A stretch of 30,826 nucleotides of DNA from JAJRXG01 sp038523965 (GTDB lineage Bacteria; Bacteroidota; Bacteroidia; Chitinophagales; Saprospiraceae). Position 1 is the stretch's first letter. Each line of letters starts with the position of its first letter. The notes under the pieces were generated by a model that saw only the letters and a list, made by a program, of their open reading frames with translations, was not told the origin of the DNA and searched no databases. The stretch is taken from positions 1-30,826 of the forward strand of contig JBCBIX010000023.1 of the NCBI GenBank assembly GCA_038523965.1, in the 5' to 3' direction. Made by a program: the position numbers and the translations under genes. Of this stretch, positions 8,975 through 17,900 are shown in pieces.

Positions 8975-10219
8975 TTATAATTGAGGTGATTTGTGATACG
9001 AGACATCTTGTGATGTCAAGATTTTTTGTAATTGGATTAATACAGGATCTGTAGAGTTGGTAATCGATGCTCGCTTGATGTATGGACGCGCTTCTTCGAG
9101 ATTATTTTGTTGGACCAACACCTCTGCGACAGCGATATTGACATCGATGTTATTAGGTCGTTTTTCATATTCTGTGAAGGCATAGTTGTATGCCATCTCA
9201 AGGTCGGACGCCAATTCCCTGTAGAGATCTGCAAATTCCAAATTCATGTTATGTCCATGTTCTACGTCATCGGCCAGCATCACTTGGATATCTTTTACTA
9301 AAGATTCAACACGCTCGGTGTCTCCCTCTCTTTTAGCCAACTCTGCCAAACTGAAGTAGTATCCAACTTCAGGAATGATGGCTGCTGCTTGGTTAAGTTT
9401 GACTTTTGCAAGATCATCTTGACCAGTCGCCATAGCAACTTCACCAAGTCCAGCGATGGCAAACGGATAATCTTCTCGCTCAGCCAGAATCATGTCGTAC
9501 ATCTGCCTTGCTTCTTCAGGTCTATCATACGCCAGGTACAAATCACCCAGCGTTTGCATCGCCCAGGCTCTCTCTTCAAATCCGGGAACACCTGCATCTA
9601 TAGCTAATTCGAGAGCATCAATGGCACCTTCGAGATCGCCGTGAATCTCTCGTAGGTATGAGATCCGAGCATATGACCTGAGATCAGGTTTGATCGAAAT
9701 CATCTTGTCAGCGAGAGCGACTGCTTCTTTATAGTTTCCAAGTTCAACTGCTGCATCTACGAGAACTCCATAGATCTGTGCATTGTATGGATTGAGTTTG
9801 ATAGCCTTTGTTGCAGTTTCTTTGGCATCTGCAAATTCGTGTAGTGAAAGCTGAACGCCAGCCTTCATGGTCATCGCTCTGAATCTAAGGTCACGGTCAT
9901 CAAAATTTTGGATCACCTGCTCCGTCATGTCTAACGCTGCAGGGTAGTAGTGACCATGTTCTCCAGTTACTCGAGCTTCTTTTATGAATATGGTGGCTAA
10001 TTGTAAAAATGTCTCTCCAGGTACTTCAGTATTCTTTTTTACTATAAGTGCATTTCTTTGATAGGCGTTTTGAATAGTTTCCCATTCATTTCCATAATGA
10101 AGTTGTTCCGGTCGATCCAACAATGGAGCGACACTTATAGATGGTGGTTTATGTTGTTGACAAGCAGATAGTCCAACTACCAAAATGAGTAGAGTTAAAA
10201 TAGAATAATATGACTTCAT
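8975..10219 (-). CDS. TPR-repeat lipoprotein
   Basis: This 414-residue protein starts with a lipoprotein signal: MKSYYSILTLLILVVGLSAC, lipobox LSAC with the acylated Cys at 20. From about residue 95 it is a row of tetratricopeptide-like helical pairs (for example EFADAKETATKAIKLNPYNA, NYKEAVALADKMISIKPD, RPEEARQMYDMILAEREDYP, NLEEARPYIKRASI), probably six to eight repeats. TPR scaffolds bind other proteins, and a membrane-anchored one co-transcribed with two DUF4331 proteins suggests an assembly or docking role. It is the first gene of the operon, and its leader carries a candidate ECF-type promoter and an AAGGGA ribosome-binding-like sequence a few bases before the ATG. In my recollection, TPR proteins often neighbour DUF4331 genes in Bacteroidota; that is not checked here. 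Confidence 0.88.
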   Translation of the reverse strand: MKSYYSILTLLILVVGLSACQQHKPPSISVAPLLDRPEQLHYGNEWETIQNAYQRNALIVKKNTEVPGETFLQLATIFIKEARVTGEHGHYYPAALDMTEQVIQNFDDRDLRFRAMTMKAGVQLSLHEFADAKETATKAIKLNPYNAQIYGVLVDAAVELGNYKEAVALADKMISIKPDLRSYARISYLREIHGDLEGAIDALELAIDAGVPGFEERAWAMQTLGDLYLAYDRPEEARQMYDMILAEREDYPFAIAGLGEVAMATGQDDLAKVKLNQAAAIIPEVGYYFSLAELAKREGDTERVESLVKDIQVMLADDVEHGHNMNLEFADLYRELASDLEMAYNYAFTEYEKRPNNIDVNIAVAEVLVQQNNLEEARPYIKRASITNSTDPVLIQLQKILTSQDVSYHKSPQL

Positions 10220-10270
10220 AATTCCCTTGTGATTTTTGTAAACGAATTCTCTTTGGTTCTGTACAATAAG

Positions 10271-10298
10271 TGTGACTCTTTAGGTACGAGAGAAGTTC
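10271..10298 (-). promoter_or_regulatory. Candidate ECF-sigma promoter for the TPR/DUF4331 operon
   Basis: On the minus strand, GAACTT lies at 10298-10293 and GTCACA at 10276-10271, with a 16-base spacer. GAACTT with a 16-17-base spacer and a GTC/TC-type -10 is the classic ECF promoter layout. It would start transcription around 10265, giving a leader of about 45 bases to the TPR gene's ATG at 10219. A sigma/anti-sigma pair is transcribed away from the same intergenic region, which makes a regulatory link plausible. It is a single match found by eye. Confidence 0.4.
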
Positions 10299-10390
10299 AG
10301 GTTTGGATTTTTTGCGACTCAATAAATTATGTGTGGAGCTAAAATTCAGAGTAGTATGACCTTCCTATGAGGTGGGAGGTGTACCTGAAG

Positions 10391-10403
10391 GTTGGTAACC
10401 AAC
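10391..10403. promoter_or_regulatory. 13-bp inverted repeat upstream of the ECF sigma gene
   Basis: GTTGGT and ACCAAC flank a single central A. The repeat ends 24 bases before the GTG start of the sigma gene, a position suited to an operator or promoter element. No regulator is known for it, and a match of this size can occur by chance. Confidence 0.25.
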
Positions 10404-10427
10404 AATTAGTTACATTTCGACTCGATC

Positions 10428-10985
10428 GTGAATTCGAAGCCAACGGACCATATCAAGGATATCATCACAGGGGTCAAGAACCGTGATGCAGATGCCATGA
10501 GTCGGTTGTACAGCTTGTACGGTGGTGCCATCTATGGTATCGTCTATCGCATTATCCAAAGAGAAGACATCGCCAAAGAGGCTCTTCAAGACTGTTTTGT
10601 GCGTATCTGGCAGAAGATCGATCTCTACGAAGAGAGTAAAGGGCGACCATTTACGTGGATGGCGCACTTAGCCAGAAACATCGCCTTGGACAAGTTAAAA
10701 TCCAGTGAAATTTCAAAAGGGAGAAAAACCGATTCTATAGATGTTGTCGTACATCCCCCTGAAGGAAATCAACTGACCGAAACGATCAATACCGATGTCA
10801 TCGGATTGAATAAAGTGAGCAATCTATTGCGAGAAGAGGAGCGAATGGTCATCGACTACCTCTATTTCCGAGGATTCACTCAACGAGAATTAGCTGACGA
10901 AACTGGCATACCATTGGGTACTGTTAAGACCCGACTACGTATGGCTATTAAAAACCTTAGAAAAGCATTGTCTGTAGATCAGTAG
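10428..10985 (+). CDS. ECF-type RNA polymerase sigma-70 factor
   Basis: The protein has 185 residues. Sigma region 2 is at about 25-90 (AIYGIVYRIIQREDIAKEAL, DCFVRIWQKIDLYE, TWMAHLARNIALDKLK). Region 4 is at about 133-180 (EERMVIDYLYFRGFTQREL, ETGIPLGTVKTRLRMAIKNL). There is no region 1.1 or 3, as in ECF factors. The start is GTG at 10428: the frame closes upstream at a TAG (10407-10409) and no ATG precedes region 2. Its stop overlaps the start of the anti-sigma gene by one base. It is divergent from the TPR/DUF4331 operon, which is its most likely target along with its own transcription. It resembles the sigma-K/RskA-regulated group through its partner. Confidence 0.93.
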   Translation: MNSKPTDHIKDIITGVKNRDADAMSRLYSLYGGAIYGIVYRIIQREDIAKEALQDCFVRIWQKIDLYEESKGRPFTWMAHLARNIALDKLKSSEISKGRKTDSIDVVVHPPEGNQLTETINTDVIGLNKVSNLLREEERMVIDYLYFRGFTQRELADETGIPLGTVKTRLRMAIKNLRKALSVDQ

Positions 10986-11797
10986 TGGACTATAAATCTT
11001 ACATAGAATCTGGCCTGCTCGAAGCCTATGTCGCTGGGATCCTACCTGAACCTCAGATGGAGGAGGTACGTGTGCTCGCGGAGAAGTATCCAGAGGTTCG
11101 TGTCGAGTTGGATAAGATTGAGGAGGCTATGATGCAGCTGGCGATGACCTCAGAGATCACCCCTCCGGAAGGTGCGGAGGCAAAGATCCTGGATCACATC
11201 ACGAAGCGAAGGCCTTCTTCAGGCGGATCTACTCGAACCACTTCCGCAAGCAGCGGTGGTAGTGGTAGTGGGGATATATGGAAGTGGGTAGTTGCACTAT
11301 TGGCCGTGGGTCTTATCGGCTTGGGAGTCTATCTGTATTCCTATCGTACCCATTGTGAGCAGATGACAAGTTCGCTTGATGAGATCCGTGCAGAACAACA
11401 ACAGTTCGCTACCGAATATGCAGGCATTCAATCTCAACTCGACTCTGTTCAGCGAGCTATCGCAGTCATGTCCGATCGTGACTTTACCAAAGTCGTTATG
11501 GCAGGAACTGATAATGCTCCTGAATCACATGCCACCATATTTTGGAATGCAAGTACATCCCAGCTTTATCTCATCGTTGGTTCACTTAAGGCCCTGGCGG
11601 CTGACCAACAATATCAACTGTGGGCGATCGTCGACGGGAACCCTATCGATGCTGGAGTTTTTGATTTGGATGGAGACTATCTCACGGCGATGAAAGAGAT
11701 CTCTGGTAATGCCGCCACATTTGCCGTCACTATAGAACCTCTCGGAGGTAGCGAAGGCCCTTCACTGGAGACGATGCAAGTCGCTGGGAATCTGTAG
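10985..11797 (+). CDS. RskA-like membrane anti-sigma factor
   Basis: The protein has 270 residues. A cytoplasmic N-terminal helical domain (about 1-75, starting YIESGLLEAYVAGILPEPQM, the usual Bacteroidota anti-sigma opening) should bind the sigma factor; the zinc-type HxxxCxxC motif is absent. A Ser/Gly-rich linker (75-97) leads to one membrane span (WKWVVALLAVGLIGLGVYLY). A short coiled-coil stretch (DEIRAEQQQFATEYAGIQSQ) and an RskA C-terminal domain follow outside (SHATIFWNASTSQLYLIVGS, YQLWAIVDGNPIDAGVF, EPLGGSEGPS). It starts with GTG inside the sequence TAGTG, so translation is coupled to the sigma gene and the stoichiometry is probably fixed. Release of the sigma factor probably involves proteolysis, but no protease gene lies nearby. 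Confidence 0.9.
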   Translation: MDYKSYIESGLLEAYVAGILPEPQMEEVRVLAEKYPEVRVELDKIEEAMMQLAMTSEITPPEGAEAKILDHITKRRPSSGGSTRTTSASSGGSGSGDIWKWVVALLAVGLIGLGVYLYSYRTHCEQMTSSLDEIRAEQQQFATEYAGIQSQLDSVQRAIAVMSDRDFTKVVMAGTDNAPESHATIFWNASTSQLYLIVGSLKALAADQQYQLWAIVDGNPIDAGVFDLDGDYLTAMKEISGNAATFAVTIEPLGGSEGPSLETMQVAGNL

Positions 11798-11839
11798 AAG
11801 GCTCAGTTTCACACTTTAGACAAGAAGTTGCACGAATCA

Positions 11840-12937
11840 CTACTCTCTAACATGAATCGTCCCTGGTCGAAGCCGCAGTGATCGTCCATCTCGTTGGCGG
11901 AAGACAGAGATGATCTCTGAGGTGATTGATATGGCGATTTCTTCGGGTGTCTCGGCCCCGATATCCAGGCCAATTGGATTGAAGAAGTAAGTCAATTGGG
12001 GTAGATCTGAAAGAAGCTCTCCGGATTCCTCCATCATTTTTTCTCTCCGACGTCGGGGCCCAAGCATACCAATGTATGAGATAGGTAGTCGGATGAAGTG
12101 ACGAAGCATCTTGAGATCCTTGTCATAGTCATGAGACATCAAGACTACTGCGGTGTAAGGATCGATTGTAACCTGGTTGATCTGATCATATTCGAGTATT
12201 TGCTTAGCAAGTCCGAACAGCACTGGATTCATCTTTCTTCGCAGACCGATGACGGTAATCTTCCAGCCCAATTCGTGAGCGATTCGCACGAGTGTGTCAG
12301 CATCATAGTTATCACCGACAAGGACTAAGTGGATTTCTGGTTGGAGAAATTCAATCAGGAGCTTCCTTTGGGTAGACGGAATTGGATAAACCTTCGACTT
12401 TTTCTTGTAATGTACCTGTTGAATAATCTCCTCCAATAGGACCGGAGCTACCATCAGTTCGGCCGCGACATCCAGTATCTCTGATGATACCGATGCCAGT
12501 AGAGATCTCATCTTCCAGTGATCAGGATCTAAGAGTTGGCAGATGATTGATGGTTGTCGTCTATCTATGATATGACGGAGTTGTTCGATAGGGTTGTCTT
12601 GCTCGTCAGGATCGATAGGGCAGAATAAGACATCGATACGTCCATTACAGCCAAGGCCTACTCCGATCTCATGTGCGTCTTCATCTTCGAGTGTATCATA
12701 AGTTACGATCGACGGTTTTCCATGGTAGATTGCTTGCTGCGCCTTACTTAGTGCATCGCCCTCCAGACACCCACCACTGATACCACCTATCCAATTTCCA
12801 GAACTTTTGACGTACATGCGAGCGCCGATTCGGCGATAAGTGGAAGCCTCGATATCAACGACGGTTGCCAGAGCAGCCTTTTCTGTAGTCCAGTCTGTGG
12901 TATCGTACATCTGGATGATTTGACGGATTTCCTTCAT
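11840..12937 (-). CDS. XdhC/CoxI family protein
   Basis: The protein has 365 residues. The N-terminal XdhC/CoxI domain shows RIGARMYVKSSGNWIGGISG followed by GCLEGDAL (Cys57), and GVGLGCNGRIDVLFCPID. The C-terminal XdhC Rossmann-type domain begins near residue 195 (VLVGDNYDADTLVRIAHELG) and includes VLMSHDYDKD, SYIGMLGPRRRREKM and GLDIGAETPEEIAISI. Family members insert sulfurated molybdenum cofactor into xanthine dehydrogenase or related enzymes. No molybdoenzyme subunit or cofactor gene lies beside it, so its client must be elsewhere or unusual. The frame opens 10 codons upstream at a TTG, but the ATG at 12937 gives the usual MKEI-type start. It is convergent with the anti-sigma gene and divergent from the MbnP-like gene. 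Confidence 0.9.
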   Translation of the reverse strand: MKEIRQIIQMYDTTDWTTEKAALATVVDIEASTYRRIGARMYVKSSGNWIGGISGGCLEGDALSKAQQAIYHGKPSIVTYDTLEDEDAHEIGVGLGCNGRIDVLFCPIDPDEQDNPIEQLRHIIDRRQPSIICQLLDPDHWKMRSLLASVSSEILDVAAELMVAPVLLEEIIQQVHYKKKSKVYPIPSTQRKLLIEFLQPEIHLVLVGDNYDADTLVRIAHELGWKITVIGLRRKMNPVLFGLAKQILEYDQINQVTIDPYTAVVLMSHDYDKDLKMLRHFIRLPISYIGMLGPRRRREKMMEESGELLSDLPQLTYFFNPIGLDIGAETPEEIAISITSEIISVFRQRDGRSLRLRPGTIHVRE

Positions 12938-13075
12938 ATTTCTATTCAGATTTGCCTCGCATCTCAAGGCTACGCAATAATGGACAGTACACAGTTCACG
13001 ACAGTTGTATCAAATTTTCGATCTACTATTTAGACAAAAATGCCCCTGTAAGCGTTAGGATGGTCCACCCATAAA

Positions 13076-13816
13076 ATGATCGTTGTGAAATATGCATCAA
13101 CCCTTTTATTCATCGTGCTCCTTTTGTTTGGATGTGGAGATTCTGAAACTACGCAAGACATTTCGCTCAACTTTTCATTGACCTATGATGGTGAGCCACT
13201 CGTCATGACGCAGGATTATACCTACCCTGACGGAAAGTTGATCAGATTTAATCGAGTCAGTTTCTTTTTGTCAGATATCGAGTTGGAGGCAGACGGAAAG
13301 ACAATTCCATTGTCAGAGGTCCAGATGGTCAATCTTACCAGAAGTCATCTTGATGAGGCCTCAGCTCGAGAAGGCTTGACCATCGATTTGGGAGAAGTAG
13401 AGGCGACAAATGTGACCGGAATGTCATTTGACCTCGGACTACAGGATAGTCAGAATGCGCAGTCCCCAGATGCCTATCCTACGGATTCTCCATTGGCGAA
13501 TAGCGCCGAATATTGGGTCGGGTGGCAGAGTTACATCTACTACAAGATCGAGGGATTCGTAGATATGGATGGTGATAATGAACCAGAAGAAACCGTTGCT
13601 CTACATATCGGTTCTAATCCAGTCCGACGAGAGATCGTCGTCGATGAACTTGGAGGTTCGGGTCAAGTACAGATGGTAATCGATCTCAAGGATGTCTTCG
13701 ATAACAATGGGATATTTGACCTCGAGGCAAGTCCTCGTATCCATCATCTTGGTCAGTTGGAGCAGGCTGGTGTGATCGCCGATAATCTGGCGAACGCACT
13801 CCGCGTCGCTCGTTAA
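13076..13816 (+). CDS. MbnP-like lipoprotein
   Basis: The protein has 246 residues. A lipoprotein signal ends at Cys20 (LLLFGC). The rest matches the MbnP-like family: a beta-rich protein with ISLNFSLTYDGEPL, IRFNRVSFFLSDIELEADGK, the Trp-rich segment YWVGWQSYIYYKIEGFVDMD, and a C-terminal Asp/Asn-rich stretch (DVFDNNGIFDLEASPR). MbnP proteins are usually encoded beside the di-haem protein MbnH and are linked to copper handling; in studied cases MbnH oxidises a tryptophan in MbnP. Here no CXXCH-containing gene is adjacent, so the partner is missing from the window. It ends four bases from the convergent Wzz-type gene. Confidence 0.8.
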   Translation: MIVVKYASTLLFIVLLLFGCGDSETTQDISLNFSLTYDGEPLVMTQDYTYPDGKLIRFNRVSFFLSDIELEADGKTIPLSEVQMVNLTRSHLDEASAREGLTIDLGEVEATNVTGMSFDLGLQDSQNAQSPDAYPTDSPLANSAEYWVGWQSYIYYKIEGFVDMDGDNEPEETVALHIGSNPVRREIVVDELGGSGQVQMVIDLKDVFDNNGIFDLEASPRIHHLGQLEQAGVIADNLANALRVAR

Positions 13817-13820
13817 TCCC

Positions 13821-14891
13821 TCAGACTAAGCTTACTAAAATCCGGCCTAAGTAGAGTCCTATATAGGCAATTGTACCAATGATCACTCCGATCAATACGT
13901 AACGTGACACAGAAGGTCGCTGGGGTGTTATGGGAGCCATTGGGCTATCGATGAGCTGAATGATCGGTGTATTCGTTTGTAGCGCATACTCGGCCACAGC
14001 AAGATTTTCTTCTACTTTTTGTAGCGCGAGACGCAGACCGATGGCCGTGGCGCTGAGCCGTGAAGATTGGACTGCACTGGCATTGGCAAAGGTATTTGCA
14101 CTGCGATCTTGAAGTCGAGCAAGGTTGACTTCTGTTAGCTCCAGTTCAGAGGAGATCGAATCCCTCTTGGATTTGATGAGCTCATAAGCGGATTGATACT
14201 GTTCAGTGGATTTCTCTGCGTAGAATGACTCTAACTCTTCGTAGATCAATTCCGCTAATTGGATCGATAGTTCAGGGTGACGTGTGCTTGTCGTAATGGA
14301 CATGACATAGTCAGGATTACCATAGTCCATCCGAACTAATGCTCTATCTCTATCTGCTGGTGTTCCGATCAATTGACGATAGAGCTGTTTTACGGCGAAC
14401 TGCGCATCTGGGCGGATCATAAGACTATCTGATGCCTCAAATCGGAAGGAAGCCATAGTCGGTATATCTGATGACCATCGTTCGCGGAGACCATAGATAT
14501 CGATCAAGTGATTACCGATCACATCCGTCCGACCATCTATGTCGGTCTCTCTGAGTAAGGTATAGCCACTAATGCGACGTGATCGAGCGATCTCCAGCAG
14601 CTTGTCGATGTTCATGCGCCCTGTGGTGATCGGTATCCCCAATTGTGTCAGAATACCACCGAATCCCCCGATGGACGAAGTATTGTTATCAGAGAGGACG
14701 AACGTGAGTGTGGCTGGGTAGATATCCTCCTTAGTAAGTGTATACCCAAGACCGAGGCCACCACCGATGAGCCAACAGATCGCCAGGCCAAGTAGATTAC
14801 TCTTGGCCCATCGAATAATAACTGCTATCCCACGTAGGAATTCTCCAAGACTAATCTCGTCCGGTTGAATATCAGGATTCGGTTTATCCAT
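13821..14891 (-). CDS. Wzz-type polysaccharide chain-length / co-polymerase protein
   Basis: The protein has 356 residues. A first membrane span at about 33-53 follows a short cytoplasmic tail. A large periplasmic part starts YPATLTFVLSD and contains a long predicted coiled coil (about 215-300: SAYELIKSKRDSISSELELT). The proline-rich IDSPMAPITPQRPS just before the second span (about 327-352) is the classic Wzz signature. Such proteins set chain length of O-antigen, capsule or exopolysaccharide in the inner membrane. It has no C-terminal tyrosine-kinase domain. It lies immediately downstream of secA on the same strand (41-base gap). The sugar genes at the right end of the window could feed the same surface polymer, but they are 13 kb away. 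Confidence 0.85.
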   Translation of the reverse strand: MDKPNPDIQPDEISLGEFLRGIAVIIRWAKSNLLGLAICWLIGGGLGLGYTLTKEDIYPATLTFVLSDNNTSSIGGFGGILTQLGIPITTGRMNIDKLLEIARSRRISGYTLLRETDIDGRTDVIGNHLIDIYGLRERWSSDIPTMASFRFEASDSLMIRPDAQFAVKQLYRQLIGTPADRDRALVRMDYGNPDYVMSITTSTRHPELSIQLAELIYEELESFYAEKSTEQYQSAYELIKSKRDSISSELELTEVNLARLQDRSANTFANASAVQSSRLSATAIGLRLALQKVEENLAVAEYALQTNTPIIQLIDSPMAPITPQRPSVSRYVLIGVIIGTIAYIGLYLGRILVSLV

Positions 14892-14932
14892 TATCGGCGA
14901 AGATAGCCAGCAAAGCTCACCACTGGATTCGA

Positions 14933-17900
14933 CTATCGTCTACCATGACAATGCTTATACTTCTTACCACTGCCACAAGGGCAAGGGTCGTTTCGTCCGA
15001 CTTTCTTGTCATCGCGGACGAATGTCAATGGCCTGGTCCGTGGCGCACTAACTCCTTCAGCAGCGGCTCGCCTTGCTTGCTCTTCGGAGCTCAGACGACT
15101 CGTACGGGTTTTGCTAAGGTCAGTTTTTTGACTCTTGGCCTCCTTGAGATTGTCATTTGTATTGATGAGGAGTTTTCCTTTCATGAGATAGGAACTGACA
15201 TCCTCATTGATGCTGTAGATCAACCTTTCGAAGAGTTCGTAGGCCTCCATCTTGTAGATGACTAACGGGTCTTTTTGTTCGAACGACGCTGACTGAACGC
15301 TGTCCTTCAGTTCGTCCATTGATCTCAAGTGTTCCTTCCAGGTATCATCGATGATAGCCAGGCTTACAGCCTTCTCGATGTCTTGGACAACTGAGCGACC
15401 TTCAGTTTCGATGCCATTTTCGAGGTTGGCTGCTATGGGAAGTGTCCGTTTGCTGCCATCCGAGAACGGTATGGAGATCCTTTTGAACTTATGTCCCTCA
15501 TTCTCTTGGACACGCTTGATTACTGGCATAAGGATCTCTACGATACGATCAAATTTAGTATCGTAGAACTCGGTGGTTTGTTGCTGTAGCATCTCCACCA
15601 AATCAGCCAGAGGAGCCTCATTAAATGCTGCCTGGTCGATGTCTGGATCATATCCGAGGACGCGAATACATTCATTTCTAAATGCATCGTAGTCATCTAT
15701 AGCCTTGTAGTCATTGACGATGTTCTCGGTGAGCGAGGAGAAGAGATTGTACAGATCCACTGCAAGTCGATCTCCGGAGAGGGCGTTTTTTCTCTTTTTG
15801 TAGATGGCCTCGCGTTGGATGTTCATCACATCATCATATTCGAGGAGGCGTTTTCGGATACCGAAGTTGTTCTCTTCTACCTTTTTCTGAGCGCGCTCGA
15901 TAGACTTGGTCACCATACCGTGCTGTAGCACTTCGCCCTCTTTGTGCCCGAGCCGATCCATAACCTTCGCCAGCCGCTCGGAATTAAACAATCGCATCAG
16001 ATTGTCCTCGAGAGAGACATAGAACTGAGAAGATCCAGGATCACCCTGTCGTCCAGCACGACCTCGTAACTGACGGTCTACACGACGTGAATCATGACGC
16101 TCGGTGGCGATGATCGCCAGACCTCCAGCATCCTTCACTTCTTGTGTCAGCTTGATATCTGTACCACGGCCAGCCATGTTGGTGGCTATAGTGACGTTGC
16201 CTGGTTTTCCGGCTTCGGCGACGATCTCTGCCTCTCGTTGATGTTGTTTTGCATTGAGTACGTTGTGCTTGATGCCCTTGAGTTGGAGCATTCTGCTGAG
16301 TTTTTCAGAGATGTCTACGGATGTCGTACCTACCAATACCGGACGCCCCGCTGCAGTCAGTTTATCGATCTCCTCGATGACTGCGTTGTACTTTTCGCGG
16401 GCGGTCTTATAGACGAGGTCTTCTCTATCGTCACGGATCACCGGCTTATTAGTAGGGATTACAACTACGTCTAACTTGTAGATGTCCCATAGCTCTTGAG
16501 ATTCTGTCTCCGCTGTACCTGTCATACCACAGAGCTTGTGGTACATGCGGAAGTAATTCTGAAGTGTAACCGTCGCGTAGGTCTGGGTGATGTCACCGAC
16601 CTTGACACTTTCCTTGGCTTCAAGAGCTTGATGGAGACCATCAGAGTATCGGCGTCCTTCCATCATCCGTCCTGTCTGCTCATCTACGATCTTGACTTGA
16701 CCGTCCATGACGACATACTCTTCATCTTTCTCAAACATGGTGTAGGCCTTCAGCAGTTGGCTTACTGCATGCAAGCGGCGCGATTTGACGGAGAAGTCTT
16801 GGATAAGCGCAGTACGCTGTTCTCCTCGATCTGTTCCATCTGTTTTCTCTGCATCATCCAAGACCTGCATCTCCGCAGCGAGATCAGGCATCACGAAGAA
16901 ATTGGTATCTGACTCACCTTTGGATAGGTATTCCGCTCCATTGTCAGTCAGCTCGACATTTCTATTTTTTTCATCGATTGTGAATAGCAATGGAGCATCG
17001 ACCTTGAACATCTCTTTAGACTGCTCACGCATGTAGATGTTTTCGACCTTTTGTAGGGCCACTTTTACACCTTCCTGACTTAGGAATTTGATGAGGGGGC
17101 GATACTTGGGTAGGGCACGATAGGCACGCAATAGGGCCATACCTGCCTGTCCTTCCTCAGCACCTTGATCACCAGCAGCGAATCCCTTTTTGGCTTCTGC
17201 CAGGTAGGACATGGCCATCTTGCGCTGTGCGGAGATTAGCTTTTCGATCTTAGGCTTGAGCTCTTGATACTCTTGCTCTTCGGCACCTTTTGGTACAGGT
17301 CCAGAGATAATCAAAGGCGTACGTGCATCATCGATAAGCACTGAGTCGACCTCATCAATCATCGCAAAGTGATGCTTTCCCTGTACCATCTCATCTTCTG
17401 AGCGCACCATATTATCCCGCAGGTAGTCAAAGCCGAATTCATTATTCGTCCCGTATGTGATGTCACACTGATAGGCGAGTCGCCGCTGCTCTGAGTGGGG
17501 CCGATATCGATCGATACAGTCTATGGTCAAAAACAACCACTGGAAGATAGGGCCGACCCACTCGCAATCTCGGCGGGCGAGATAGTCATTGACTGTGATC
17601 ACATGGACACCTTGGCTGGACAAACCATTGAGGTAGGCGGGAAGTGTCGCTACTAATGTCTTTCCTTCACCTGTTTGCATCTCAGCGACCTTACCATCGT
17701 GAAGTACCATACCACCAATCAACTGCACATCGTAATGCACCATGTTCCAGGTGATTTCACTACCTGCAGCGAGCCATGAGTTCTTCCAGATGGCTTTGTC
17801 TCCGTCTATCGTAACATAAGCGCTTCGTGCTGCGATTCCTCTGTCGTGCTCCGTGGCCTTGACGACGATCGTCTTGTTTTCAGTGAATCGTCGAGCCGTC

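Noticed and set aside
12938..12967. Ten-codon N-terminal extension of the XdhC-like protein
   Set aside because: It begins with TTG, while a good ATG start (MKEIRQ) lies at 12937.
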